Below are positions 42,944 through 51,697 of a stretch of 64,000 nt of DNA, piece after piece. Each line of letters starts with the position of its first letter. The stretch's first letter is position 1. Source of the DNA: Methylobacterium sp. Leaf123 (GTDB lineage: Bacteria; Pseudomonadota; Alphaproteobacteria; Rhizobiales; Beijerinckiaceae); assembly GCF_001423405.1 (NCBI RefSeq), contig NZ_LMNS01000036.1, positions 124,001 to 188,000 on the forward strand, given 5' to 3'. The notes below the pieces were generated by a model, which was not told where the DNA came from, ran no database searches, and saw nothing but the letters and a program-made list of their open reading frames with translations. Made by a program: the position numbers and the translations under genes.

Positions 42944-44119
42944 ATGTCGTACGATTCATCGAACCCCGAGCCGCTCGTGTCGCCCCATTCGCTCCTCTCT
43001 CGCGCGCGGTCTCCTGGGGCATCCCGAGCCGACGCCTGCGACGAGACGGCGGATGCGCAGGGCGGCTTTCCGGCGCAGGCCATCGCCCGGCTGCGGCGGG
43101 CCGGGCATCTCGCCGCGCCCCTGCCCGAGGCGCTGGGCGGCGCCGGATTGTGCGAGCCCGCCCGGGTGGACGCGCTGCGGGCCCTCCTGACGCAGATCGG
43201 CCGCGACGATCTCGCGGTCGGGCGGCTCTACGAGGGCCATGTCAACGCGCTGGCCCTGGTGCTGCGTTACGCCGACGCCGCCGTCGCCGAGCGGCTCGCC
43301 CGCGACGCGGCGGAGGGCCAGCTCTTCGGCGTCTGGAACACCGAGCCGGCCGAGGGCGGCCTCGTCCTCGACGGTGCGGACGGGCTTCAGGGCGTGAAGA
43401 CCTACGCCTCGGGGGCGGGCTTCGTCACCCGCCCGCTCGTGACGGCGCGGATCGAAGACGGGCGTCGGCTGATGCTGGTGTTGCGCCTCGAACCCGGTGA
43501 ACGGGCCGACCTGTCGGATTGGTGCGTCCACGGCATGCGGGCGACCGCGACGGGGACGGTCGATTTCTCCGGGCTCGGCCTGCGCGACGGCGAGGTCATC
43601 GGCGCGCCGGACGATTATGGGCGCCAGCCCTTCTTCTTCGCCGGGGCGTGGCGCTTCCTCGCGGTCCAGCTCGGCGGGATCGAGGCGGTGATCGAGACGC
43701 ACCGGGCGCATCTCGCCGCCACCGGCCGGGCCGAGGACCCGCACCAGCAGGCCCGGTTCGGGCGCGCCATGGTCGCCGCCGAGACGAGTCGCCTGCTCGT
43801 CGCCCGCGCCGCCCGCCTCGCCGCCGCGGAAGCCGGCCACCCGGACCGGGTCATCGCCTATGTCAACCTCGCCCGCGCCGCGGTCGAGCAGGCGGGCCTC
43901 GACGTGATCACCCTGGCGCAGCGCTCGATCGGTCTCGCGGGTTTCCTCGAGAGCCACCCCTTGGAGCGCCTGATGCGCGACCTCGCGACCTATCTGCGCC
44001 AGCCGGCCCCGGATTTCGCCCTGACCGGCATGGCCGCGCACGCGCTGGCGGCCGATGCGCCGCTCCACGCCCTGTGGCCCGACGAGGCAGCCCCGCGCGT
44101 CGCGGAGGCTGTGGGATGA
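42944..44119 (+). CDS. acyl-CoA dehydrogenase-like protein
   Basis: 391 residues from ATG 42944; a GTG at 42908 is possible. The fold is of the acyl-CoA dehydrogenase class: N-terminal helices (FPAQAIARLRRAGHLAAPLP), a middle beta domain (LFGVWNTEPAEGGLVLDGAD) and a C-terminal helical bundle (AETSRLLVARAARLAAAEAG). The usual catalytic Glu is not obvious. In related bacteria such genes occur with a NodS-like methyltransferase and sugar genes, as the next gene here shows (ATGA overlap). The true substrate is unknown. Confidence 0.8.
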   Translation: MSYDSSNPEPLVSPHSLLSRARSPGASRADACDETADAQGGFPAQAIARLRRAGHLAAPLPEALGGAGLCEPARVDALRALLTQIGRDDLAVGRLYEGHVNALALVLRYADAAVAERLARDAAEGQLFGVWNTEPAEGGLVLDGADGLQGVKTYASGAGFVTRPLVTARIEDGRRLMLVLRLEPGERADLSDWCVHGMRATATGTVDFSGLGLRDGEVIGAPDDYGRQPFFFAGAWRFLAVQLGGIEAVIETHRAHLAATGRAEDPHQQARFGRAMVAAETSRLLVARAARLAAAEAGHPDRVIAYVNLARAAVEQAGLDVITLAQRSIGLAGFLESHPLERLMRDLATYLRQPAPDFALTGMAAHALAADAPLHALWPDEAAPRVAEAVG

Positions 44120-44712
44120 GCGGCCGACGGACGGAGACGCTGCCGGAGCACTACTTTTCGGAGATCTACGCCTCCGATCCCGATCCCTGGCGCTTCACCT
44201 CCAGCGCCTACGAGGCGGAGAAATACGCCGCGACGCTCCAGGCTCTGCCGCGGGCGCGCTACGAGCACGCTCTCGAGGTCGGCTGCTCCATCGGCGTCTT
44301 CACCCGGGCGCTCGCCCCCCGCTGCGGGGCGCTGACCGCCCTCGACGTTGCGCAAGCGGCCCTCGACGCCGCGCAGGCGCGCTGCGCGGCGTATCCGCAG
44401 GTCCGCTTCGTCCGCGGCGCGGTGCCGGAGGTCTGGCCGGAAGGCCAGTTCGACCTCATCATCTTCGGCGAGATGCTCTACTTCCTGAGCCCGGAGGATC
44501 TGGCCCGCCTCGTCGCGCGGGTGGAGGCGAGCCAGGCGCCGGGGGGCGACTGCGTCCTCGTGCATTGGCTCGGCGAGACCGATTATCCCCTCTCCGGCGA
44601 CGCGGCGGCGGAGGGCTTCATCGCGGGCGCCGCCCCGTTCAGCCGGGTGCTGTCCGGCGCGCGCACGGAGGCTTACCGCCTCGACGTGCTGCGGCGGGTG
44701 GATGGCCCATGA
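44116..44712 (+). CDS. NodS-like SAM-dependent methyltransferase
   Basis: 198 residues. The opening LPEHYFSEIYASDPDPWRFT and SSAYEAEKYAATLQALP are typical of the NodS family, N-methyltransferases that act on the amino sugar of Nod factor. The SAM motif is HALEVGCSIGVFTRALAPRC. Here it is coupled to the acyl-CoA dehydrogenase-like gene and to a cytochrome gene on both sides by ATGA overlaps. Nod factor synthesis is not implied. Confidence 0.88.
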   Translation: MSGRRTETLPEHYFSEIYASDPDPWRFTSSAYEAEKYAATLQALPRARYEHALEVGCSIGVFTRALAPRCGALTALDVAQAALDAAQARCAAYPQVRFVRGAVPEVWPEGQFDLIIFGEMLYFLSPEDLARLVARVEASQAPGGDCVLVHWLGETDYPLSGDAAAEGFIAGAAPFSRVLSGARTEAYRLDVLRRVDGP

Positions 44713-45485
44713 TGGTGCGTGCGGAAAAGGCCGTCCCGCGCCACCCGCTCTGGGTGCGCCTGACCCATTGGGTGAACACCGGCGCCTTTCTCGCGCTCCT
44801 CGTCAGCGGATTCGCCATCCTGCTCGCCCTGCCCCGGCTGTTCTGGGGCGAGACCGGCGCCAACGACGCCCCGGCCTGGATCGTCCTGCCGCTGCCGGTG
44901 AATCTCGAACAGACCGGCTGGGGCTGCAACCTCCACTTCCTCGCCGCCTGGATCTTCGTGCTCAACGGCGCGCTCTACGGGCTCGTCGCCCTGGCGAGCG
45001 GGCATTTCCGGCGCCGCCTGACCCCCGATCGCGACCAGCTCCACCCCCGGCACATCGCGGCCGACATCCGCGCGCATCTGCGGCTCACCGGCTCGGGTGC
45101 TGCCGGAGCACGCCGCTACAATGTCCTTCAGAAGCTCGCCTATCTCGCCGTCATCCTCGTGCTGGCGCCGGTGATGCTGCTCTCGGGTCTCACGATGTCG
45201 CCCGGCGTCACCGCGGCCTACCCGGAGCTGTTCACCCTGTTCGGCGGCCGGCAATCGGCGCGCACGATCCACTTCCTGTCGGCGGCCGGGCTCGTCGGCT
45301 TCCTCTTCATCCATGTCTGGCAGGTGCTCGCCAACGGGCCGCTCGACCTGATGCGGGGCATGATCACCGGGCGCTCCGCCCGGCCGACATCCGGGCCGGC
45401 GCCGCGAGAGCGCATTCCGACGAAGTGGTTGCCGGTTCGTCGAAAGAATGCGCGTCAAAACAAGGGCCGAGAGACGCCCGCCTGA
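44709..45485 (+). CDS. cytochrome b561-type membrane subunit
   Basis: 258 residues from ATG 44709. Four main membrane helices with histidines for heme b: PLWVRLTHWVNTGAFLALLV, NLHFLAAWIFVLNGALYGLV, TIHFLSAAGLVGFLFIHVWQ. It pairs with the periplasmic molybdoenzyme downstream (40 bases), in the manner of MsrPQ. The final ~25 residues (from PRERIPTKWLPVRRKNARQN) are encoded by a dispersed palindromic repeat, so the C-terminus looks repeat-derived. Confidence 0.85.
   Translation: MMVRAEKAVPRHPLWVRLTHWVNTGAFLALLVSGFAILLALPRLFWGETGANDAPAWIVLPLPVNLEQTGWGCNLHFLAAWIFVLNGALYGLVALASGHFRRRLTPDRDQLHPRHIAADIRAHLRLTGSGAAGARRYNVLQKLAYLAVILVLAPVMLLSGLTMSPGVTAAYPELFTLFGGRQSARTIHFLSAAGLVGFLFIHVWQVLANGPLDLMRGMITGRSARPTSGPAPRERIPTKWLPVRRKNARQNKGRETPA
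45410..45453. repeat. dispersed palindrome (GCGCATTC type) inside a coding end
   Basis: Left arm GCGCATTCCGACGAA and right arm TTCGTCGAAAGAATGCGC, which pair apart from a 3-base bulge, around GTGGTTGCCGG. The same family occurs at 60095-60143 in the sox operon. Here it is translated as the C-terminus of the cytochrome. Confidence 0.85.
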
Positions 45486-45524
45486 TGCAATCAGGTCGGA
45501 TACGGCTCGAGAGGAGGACCCGCG

Positions 45525-46268
45525 ATGAGCGATCTCACCCGCCGACGGCTGATGCTCGGCTCCTCAGCTCTCGGGATCGGCGGCCTTCTCGGCGGCTGCG
45601 AGCTGATCGAGAACGGCCCGCGCCGGCCGGGCCTCTATGGCTTGAGCGACACCCTGACGCTCGCCACCCAGCGCTTCCTCTTGCGCGACCAGCCGCTGGT
45701 GCGGGAGTTCGGGCCGGAGGCGATCTCGGCGGTGTTTCCCACCATCAACACCACCGACCCCGACAATTCCGATTACCGCCGCTCGAAGGCGGTCGGGTTC
45801 TCCGACTGGCGCCTGCCGGTGAGCGGTTTCGTGGAGCGGCCCGTCGCCTTCACGCTGGCCGAACTGAAGGCGATGCCGTCCCGCACGCAGGTGACGTTGC
45901 ATAGTTGCGAGCAGGGCTGGTCGGCCATCGGCGGCTGGACCGGCGTGCCGCTGTCCCATGTTCTGGCGAGTGTCGGGCTGAAACCGGAAGCGCGCTTCAT
46001 CGTGATTCGAACCGTGGACGGCTGGTGGGACAGCTACGACCTGTTCGACGCCCTGCACCCGCAGACGATCCTGGCCTATGGCATGAATGGCGGCGACCTG
46101 CCCGTGGCCCACGGCGCGCCGGTCCGCCTGCGGGTCGAGCGCCAGCTCGGCTACAAGTCGCTGAAATACCTCGCCAGCATCGAGGCCACCGACCGGGTGG
46201 ACGGGCTCGGCCAGGGCCGCGGCAGCATGGTCTCGGAGATGGGATTTTCCTGGTACGCGGGGATTTGA
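45525..46268 (+). CDS. molybdopterin-dependent oxidoreductase (sulfite oxidase/MsrP fold)
   Basis: 247 residues. The N-terminus has a Tat-type RRR and a lipobox (LLGGC, Cys25), so it is probably a membrane-anchored periplasmic lipoprotein. The molybdenum ligand is Cys128 in VTLHSCEQGWSAIGGWTGVP. Later QLGYKSLKYLASI fits the family. The upstream cytochrome b is the likely electron partner. Substrate could be methionine sulfoxide, sulfite or another oxide; not decidable here. Confidence 0.85.
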   Translation: MSDLTRRRLMLGSSALGIGGLLGGCELIENGPRRPGLYGLSDTLTLATQRFLLRDQPLVREFGPEAISAVFPTINTTDPDNSDYRRSKAVGFSDWRLPVSGFVERPVAFTLAELKAMPSRTQVTLHSCEQGWSAIGGWTGVPLSHVLASVGLKPEARFIVIRTVDGWWDSYDLFDALHPQTILAYGMNGGDLPVAHGAPVRLRVERQLGYKSLKYLASIEATDRVDGLGQGRGSMVSEMGFSWYAGI

Positions 46269-46277
46269 GGGGGCGGT

Positions 46278-47051
46278 TCACCCGATCAGCGGCGTGCAGA
46301 CCGTCCGCCCCTGCCCCGGCAGCGGCACCACCGCCACCTCGACCCCGTAGAGCAGCCGCAGGGTCTCCGGCGTCACCGTCTCCGCCGGAGGGCCCAAAGC
46401 GACGAGGCGCCCGCCATGCAGCAGCGCCACCCGGTCGGCGCAGAGGAAGGCGTGGCCGGGATCGTGCGTCGAGAGCACCACGGCGATGCCGCTCTGCGAC
46501 AGACGCCGCACCTGGGTCAGCACCCGTGCTTCGTTGCCGAAATCGAGGCTCGCGGTCGGCTCGTCCATCACGAGGAGCCGCGGCTCGCCGGCCAGGGCGC
46601 GGGCGATCAGCGCGAGCTGGCGCTCGCCGCCGCTGATCTCGGTGTAGATCCGTTCCGCCAAGTGGCCGATGCCCAATGTCGCCAGCGCCCGCTCCGCCGC
46701 CGCGCGATCGGCCGGGCCGGGGCTGGCAAAGGCGGAAAGCCGGCTCGCGCGGCCCATCAGCACCACCTCGCGGACGGTGAAGGGGAAGAAGGCGGCATGC
46801 GCCTGCGGCACGTAGGCGATGGTTTTTGCGATCTCGCGGCGTGGCAACTCCGACAGGTCGGTGCCGTCCAAGAGAACACGGCCGGCGAGCGGGCGCAGCA
46901 GCCCGAGCAGGGTCTTGAACAAAGTGGTCTTGCCGCCGCCATTCGGCCCGAGCAGGCAGAGCGCCTCGCTGTCCCGAAGCGTCAGGCTGACCCCGGAGCC
47001 GACGGTGCGGGCGCCGTAGCCGAAGGCGAGGTCGCGGATCTCCAGGATCAC
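46278..47051 (-). CDS. ABC transporter ATP-binding protein (iron-siderophore/B12 type)
   Basis: 257 residues with a GTG start at 47051 that forms GTGA with the permease stop. Walker A is LLGPNGGGKTTLFKTLLGLL, the signature is TEISGGERQLALIARALA, and Walker B is LLVMDEPTASLDFG. FecE/FhuC type. It powers uptake by the preceding permease and binding protein. Confidence 0.93.
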   Translation of the reverse strand: MILEIRDLAFGYGARTVGSGVSLTLRDSEALCLLGPNGGGKTTLFKTLLGLLRPLAGRVLLDGTDLSELPRREIAKTIAYVPQAHAAFFPFTVREVVLMGRASRLSAFASPGPADRAAAERALATLGIGHLAERIYTEISGGERQLALIARALAGEPRLLVMDEPTASLDFGNEARVLTQVRRLSQSGIAVVLSTHDPGHAFLCADRVALLHGGRLVALGPPAETVTPETLRLLYGVEVAVVPLPGQGRTVCTPLIG

Positions 47052-48097
47052 GCCCAGCCCCGCTTTCCCGCGGCCAGCAGCCAGAGGAAGAACGGCGCGC
47101 CGACGAGCGCCGTGAGGATGCCGAGCGGCACCTCGATGGTCGCCAAAGTGCGGGCCAGGAGATCGACCGCGGTGAGATAGCCCGCCCCGAGCAGCATCGA
47201 GGCGGGCAGCAGGCGGCGGAAATCCGGCCCGACCAGAAGCCGGGCGACATGCGGGACGATCAGCCCGATCCAGCCGATGACGCCCGTCACCGAGACTGCG
47301 GCGGCGGTCACCAGCGTCGCGCCCGCGACGAGAAGCGGGCGCAGCCGGCGCGTCTCGACGCCCAGCGCGCGGGCCTCCTCGTCGCCCAGACTCATCAGGT
47401 TCACGCGCCAGCGCAACAGCACCAGCGGAGCGAGACCGAGGGTCATCGCCGGCAGGATCGCGGCGATGTCGCTCGCAGTGACGGAGGCGAGGCTGCCGAG
47501 CAGCCAGAAGGTGATGGCGGGGAGCTGGTTGTAGGGGTCGGCGAGCACCTTGAGCAGCGAGATCCCGGCCCCGAGCAAGGCGCCCACGGCGACGCCCGCG
47601 AGCACCAGCGTCAGCACCGGATCGTGCCGGCGCACCGCGAGCCCGACGGTGTAGACGGCGCCCACCGCGGCGAGCCCGCCAGCGAAGGCGAGGCACTGGA
47701 TCGCCGCCACGGGCAGGGCGAGCACGATGCCGAGCACCGCGCCGAGGCTTGCGCCGGCCGAAACCCCGAGGATGTCCGGCGAGACGAGGGGATTGCGAAA
47801 CAGCCCCTGATAGGTCGCCCCCGCCGCCGCGAGCCCGGCCCCGACCACGAGCGCCCCGAACACCCGCGGCAGGCGCACGTTCAGCACCACAATCTGCGCG
47901 GCCGGATCGAGGGCGGAGGCTTGGCCGAAGAGCTTGGCGACGAGCACCCCGAAAACGTCGGCGAGCGGCACGGGGTAGCGGCCGATCCCGAGGGAGACGA
48001 ACACGAGGAGGATCAGCGCGAGCGGCGCCAGGGCTGCCAGCGGGAGGAAGCGGCGCCGTGCGGGGCGGGCCTCAGCGGCGCGCACGGCCTCGCTCAC
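47048..48097 (-). CDS. FecCD-type ABC permease
   Basis: 349 residues with a GTG start at 48097 overlapping the binding-protein stop (GTGA). About ten membrane helices; hallmark NPLVSPDILGVSAGASLGAV, GVAVGALLGAGISLLKVLAD and GVIGWIGLIVPHVARLLVG. FecCD permeases carry iron chelates, heme or cobalamin. No TonB receptor is adjacent. Confidence 0.94.
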   Translation of the reverse strand: MSEAVRAAEARPARRRFLPLAALAPLALILLVFVSLGIGRYPVPLADVFGVLVAKLFGQASALDPAAQIVVLNVRLPRVFGALVVGAGLAAAGATYQGLFRNPLVSPDILGVSAGASLGAVLGIVLALPVAAIQCLAFAGGLAAVGAVYTVGLAVRRHDPVLTLVLAGVAVGALLGAGISLLKVLADPYNQLPAITFWLLGSLASVTASDIAAILPAMTLGLAPLVLLRWRVNLMSLGDEEARALGVETRRLRPLLVAGATLVTAAAVSVTGVIGWIGLIVPHVARLLVGPDFRRLLPASMLLGAGYLTAVDLLARTLATIEVPLGILTALVGAPFFLWLLAAGKRGWA

Positions 48098-49134
48098 CGG
48101 GTCGGCCCCGGTCCGGCGGCGTCGCGCAGGAGGCGGTCGAGCTGCTCGGGCGTAAGCTCGACCCGGTAGAAGCGCTTGTAGAAGTCGCGCACGGCGTCGC
48201 CGAGCGTCTGCGGGAACTGTTCGGGGAAGAACAGGCCGGCGAGCCAGCGCAGGCCGATCAGGCGATTGACCCCCGGCGGGGCATCGACCCAGCCGAAGGG
48301 CAGCGTCGGCACCGCGTGGACGCGGCCCTCGCGCACCGCCTTCAGCCCGTTCCAGAGCGGGTCGGCGGCGGCGAGCTTCGGGAAGTCGGGATCGAGGGCG
48401 ATGATCACGTCCGGGTTCCAGACCAGCACCTGCTCGGGCGAGACGGCGGCGAGCCCGCCGGCCCCGGCGCCGGCCACGTTGCGCCCGCCCGCCGCCTCGA
48501 TGATCTCGGTGTTGATCGAGCCGGACAGGCCCGTCTCCAACCCGCGGGGGCCGCGGCCGTAATAGACGCGCGGGCGCTTGTCTTCCGGCACCGCGGCCAC
48601 CGCCTCGGCCACCCCCTTCAGGATTTTTTCGGATTCGCCGGCGAGCGCTTCGCCTTCTTCCGCTGCGCCGATCAAGGCCCCCAGGGTGCGGTAGGTCTCG
48701 GGCGTTGCGGTGAAACGTCCGTCGAGCAGCAGGTAGGGAATGCCGGTCTGCGCCTGAACCCGGTCGGCCAGCGAGGCGTAGGTGGCCGCCGTGCTGCCGA
48801 CATCGACGATGAGGTCGGGCTTGAGCGCCAGCACCGCCTCGACATTGGCGCTGCCGCCCCGCCCCGTCAGCCGCCCGGTGGCGGGCAGGTCGCGCAGCGC
48901 GGGGTTGAGGAATGCGCGCTCCTCCGAGCTCGGCGCCCGCGGCCAGCCGATCATCTTGTCGGGCGCCAGGGTGGAGAGCAGCACCGCCGCGGGCGGGCCG
49001 GCGGCGAGCACCCGGAGCACCCTGTCCGGCACCTCGACCCGGCGCCCGGCGGCGTCGGTGAAGGGCCGGGCCGAAGCGAGGCAGGGCCACAGCCACAGGC
49101 AGGCGAGCGCGAGAAGGCAGCGGAGCAGCGGCAT
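48094..49134 (-). CDS. ABC transporter substrate-binding protein (iron-complex type)
   Basis: 346 residues. Signal peptide (MPLLRCLLALACLWLWPCLA) with cleavage after SA. Periplasmic-binding fold: RVLAAGPPAAVLLSTLAPDK, ALKPDLIVDVGSTAATYASL, VWNPDVIIALDPDF. First gene of a three-gene overlapping importer operon. No riboswitch or iron-box is obvious upstream. The cargo could be an iron chelate or another metal complex. Confidence 0.9.
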   Translation of the reverse strand: MPLLRCLLALACLWLWPCLASARPFTDAAGRRVEVPDRVLRVLAAGPPAAVLLSTLAPDKMIGWPRAPSSEERAFLNPALRDLPATGRLTGRGGSANVEAVLALKPDLIVDVGSTAATYASLADRVQAQTGIPYLLLDGRFTATPETYRTLGALIGAAEEGEALAGESEKILKGVAEAVAAVPEDKRPRVYYGRGPRGLETGLSGSINTEIIEAAGGRNVAGAGAGGLAAVSPEQVLVWNPDVIIALDPDFPKLAAADPLWNGLKAVREGRVHAVPTLPFGWVDAPPGVNRLIGLRWLAGLFFPEQFPQTLGDAVRDFYKRFYRVELTPEQLDRLLRDAAGPGPTR

Positions 49135-49276
49135 CGGGGAAGGGCGTCTCCCGTGATCGGACGTTCCCTATAGCCGCTTCCACTCCGGTTGGCGCCGCGC
49201 CCGAACCGCGCCGGCCCTGCCGGGTTGGCCAAAGCCCTGATATCAGGACCGACCTCGCGCGAGTGTCCCCGAACCC

Positions 49277-50143
49277 ATGCCCGATCCGGCCGTCAGCCAC
49301 CGCCATATCGACCTCCGGGGTCTGCGCCTGCACGTCGCCGAGGCGGGGCCGGCGGGGGGAGAGCCGACGATCCTGCTGCACGGCTTTCCCGAATTCTGGT
49401 TCGGCTGGCGGCATCAGATCGGGCCGCTCGCGGGAAGCGGCCTGCGCCTCCTCATCCCCGACCAGCGCGGCTACGGCCTGAGCGACCGGCCCAAGGGCAT
49501 CGCCGCCTACCACCTCGACCGGCTCGCCGGGGACGTGATCGCGCTGGCCGATGCCTACGGGCTCGCGCGCTTCAACCTCGTCGGACACGATTGGGGCGGG
49601 CTCGTCGCGTTCTGGGTCGCGAGTTTCCACCCCGAACGGGTCGAACGGCTCGCCGTGCTGAACGCCTGCCATCCCAGCGTGTTCGGCCCCTATCTCCGGC
49701 GCCATCCGGGGCAAGCCCTGCGCAGCGCCTATGCCGGCTTCTTCCAGCTCCCCCTGCTGCCCGAACGGGTACTGACGGCGCGGGAGGGGCGCCTCCTGCG
49801 GGCCCTGATGCGCCGGTCGAGCGCGCCCGGCACCTTCACCGAGGCCGAGCTTGATCGCTACGCGCGCGAATGGCTGCGCCCCGGCGCGGTCACCGCGATG
49901 CTGAACTGGTATCGGGCGCTCGCTCAGCTGCCCCGCGAGCGACACCCGCCGAAGGTCACGGCGCCGACCCTGATCCTATGGGGCGAGCGCGATCAGGCGC
50001 TCCAGACTGGCCTCGCCGAGGCGAGCCTGGACCTGTGCGAGCGGGGCCGCCTGCAGCGTTTTCCGAAAGCGACCCATTGGGTGCAGCACGACGCGCCGGA
50101 AGCGGTCAACGCCGCGCTGATCGAGTTTCTGGGGCGGTCGTAG
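49277..50143 (+). CDS. alpha/beta hydrolase, epoxide hydrolase/dehalogenase-like
   Basis: 288 residues. LHGFPEFWFGWRHQIGPLA is the oxyanion loop; LVGHDWGGLVAFWVA carries the Asp nucleophile (HDWG); the His lies in FPKATHWVQHDAPEAVNAAL. The Asp nucleophile fits epoxide hydrolases and fluoroacetate dehalogenases. It is divergent from the importer operon. The substrate is unknown. Confidence 0.9.
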   Translation: MPDPAVSHRHIDLRGLRLHVAEAGPAGGEPTILLHGFPEFWFGWRHQIGPLAGSGLRLLIPDQRGYGLSDRPKGIAAYHLDRLAGDVIALADAYGLARFNLVGHDWGGLVAFWVASFHPERVERLAVLNACHPSVFGPYLRRHPGQALRSAYAGFFQLPLLPERVLTAREGRLLRALMRRSSAPGTFTEAELDRYAREWLRPGAVTAMLNWYRALAQLPRERHPPKVTAPTLILWGERDQALQTGLAEASLDLCERGRLQRFPKATHWVQHDAPEAVNAALIEFLGRS

Positions 50144-50158
50144 ACCACTTTCGAGGAA

Positions 50159-50205
50159 TGCCGGGGCTCTGCCCCGGCACCCCGCCAAAGGGATGATCCC
50201 TTTGG
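50159..50205. repeat. two-hairpin repeat shared with 15189-15231
   Basis: TGCCGGGGC-TCT-GCCCCGGCA (50159-50179) and CCAAAGGGA-TGA-TCCCTTTGG (50185-50205), joined by a CCCCGCC spacer. Nearly identical to the right half of the array at 15138-15231, and again between the 3' ends of convergent genes. Confidence 0.88.
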
Positions 50206-50217
50206 ATTTACCGCCTC

Positions 50218-51330
50218 TCAGCGGCCGCTCATGCCGGCGCCGCCCTCGGTGCCGCCACGCGCGCCGGACCCACCGCGGGTCTCGCTGCCGCGGTTGCCAC
50301 CCGTGTTGCCCATGCCGCCGCCCTGCTCGGAGGCGTTGCGGGCACCGCCGCGCTCGTTGCCCTCGCCGCGCATGCCGACATTGCGCATGCCCTCGCCGCC
50401 CCGGCCCTGCTCCATCGAGCGGCCGCCGCGCTCAGCCCCGCGGGTCTGCTCGGAGGCGCGCATCGTATTGCGTTCGCTACCGCGGGTCTCGCTGCTGCGG
50501 CTGCGCAGATCGGTGCGGGTCTCCGACCCACGGACCTCATTGCGCTCGCGGAAGCCGGCATTGACCGTGCCGCCGCGCCGCTCGGTGGTCGAGACGGTGG
50601 TGGAGAGACGGCGGTACTCGGGCGAGCCGTACATGACGCGCTGGCCGCGGATGGTGACGAAGCGGCGCGTCTCGCCGACGCTGACGAGGCGGCGATATTC
50701 CGGCGAGCCGTAGATCACGCGGTGACCGCGGATGGTGACGTAGCGGCGCGGGCCGGTGCTGCGGCGCTCGGTGACGATCAGACGGCGATATTCGGGAGAA
50801 CCGTACACGACCCGTCGGCCGCTGATGAACACGTACCGGCCCTCGCGGCGATGGCCGCCTTCGACAGTGGTGGAGCGTAGATCGGTGCGGCTGCTGACAT
50901 GGGTGCGGTCATGCGTGCGATCCTGGATCCGGTCGCTCCGCTCGGCGCGCGCTTGGCTACGGATCGTGTCGTTCCGCTCTCCGCGCTCGGCCGTCTCGCG
51001 GCCGCTCATGCCGCGCTCCGAACCGCGCTCGCCGCGGGCCATGTCGCCGCGATCCGCCCTGCCCCGGCCGGCCTCAGACCCGTCCCGGTCGTTCCGGGCG
51101 GCGCTGCGCTCACCGCCCATGGCGTTTCCGCCCCCACGCGCCTCGCTGCCCGTGGCACCCATGCCGCCGCGCTCGCCGCCCGACATTCCAGATTGTCGGC
51201 CGGCTTGCCCGCCGGACTGCTCGGCACCGGCCCGCATGCCGCCGCGCTCGGACCCACCGGTCGCGGCGCTTTGAGCGTAGACCGACGTGCTCATGAGCAG
51301 CGCGGCAAGACCCATCGCAATCGTCTTCAT
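50218..51330 (-). CDS. exported low-complexity protein with three YGSPEYRRL modules, unknown
   Basis: 370 residues. Signal peptide MKTIAMGLAALLMSTSVYAQ with cleavage after AQ. Residues 22-150 are Gly/Arg/Glu/Ser-rich and probably disordered. Three modules of 20 residues follow at 165-184, 196-215 and 223-242, each R-[YF]-V-x-I-x-G-x-R-V-x ending in YGSPEYRRL. Residues 255-370 are again Arg/Gly/Glu-rich (RGGSERGG-like). I know no family with this module. It appears monocistronic; the role may be surface or matrix related, which is inference. Confidence 0.75.
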   Translation of the reverse strand: MKTIAMGLAALLMSTSVYAQSAATGGSERGGMRAGAEQSGGQAGRQSGMSGGERGGMGATGSEARGGGNAMGGERSAARNDRDGSEAGRGRADRGDMARGERGSERGMSGRETAERGERNDTIRSQARAERSDRIQDRTHDRTHVSSRTDLRSTTVEGGHRREGRYVFISGRRVVYGSPEYRRLIVTERRSTGPRRYVTIRGHRVIYGSPEYRRLVSVGETRRFVTIRGQRVMYGSPEYRRLSTTVSTTERRGGTVNAGFRERNEVRGSETRTDLRSRSSETRGSERNTMRASEQTRGAERGGRSMEQGRGGEGMRNVGMRGEGNERGGARNASEQGGGMGNTGGNRGSETRGGSGARGGTEGGAGMSGR

Positions 51331-51697
51331 GGCGTATCCTCCGAAACTTGAGACGCTCGAAACGTCGCAAATGACAAAAGGGTTCTGCCAAAAGATGCGG
51401 GAGCAGAAAAAGTCTGATCATTCGCGCGCGGATTGATTTATGTGAACAAGCGTAGCCATTTTGCGCGAATGACGTCTTGCGTGTTCTATGCCGTCATGGC
51501 CGCTCCGCTCTGATGACGGGATCGACCGTTGTCTCGATGCGAGCGAAGCCATGATCGGCTTGCGCTTCACGTGCTGGAAGTTGCCCGCCACGGACCGTAT
51601 TCCATTCGGCCGCAGGGAAAAATTTCGATCAATTGTGAATATTAGAGATTTTATTAATCCCCAATCGCGATGATTTGTAGCCTCTTGAAGGGATTAT
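51331..51697. other. intergenic region between the repeat protein and the chemoreceptor
   Basis: About 365 bases between divergent genes; no gene supported. The part next to the chemoreceptor (51620-51690, including AATTGTGAATATTAGAGATT) is AT-rich and probably holds its promoter. Confidence 0.5.

Noticed and set aside
44116..44712. Nod factor synthesis
   Set aside because: Only the NodS-like methyltransferase is present; no nodA, nodB or nodC genes are seen.
46278..49134. Cobalamin riboswitch upstream of the ABC importer
   Set aside because: The short gap 49135-49276 lacks the conserved B12-box and is too short for the element.
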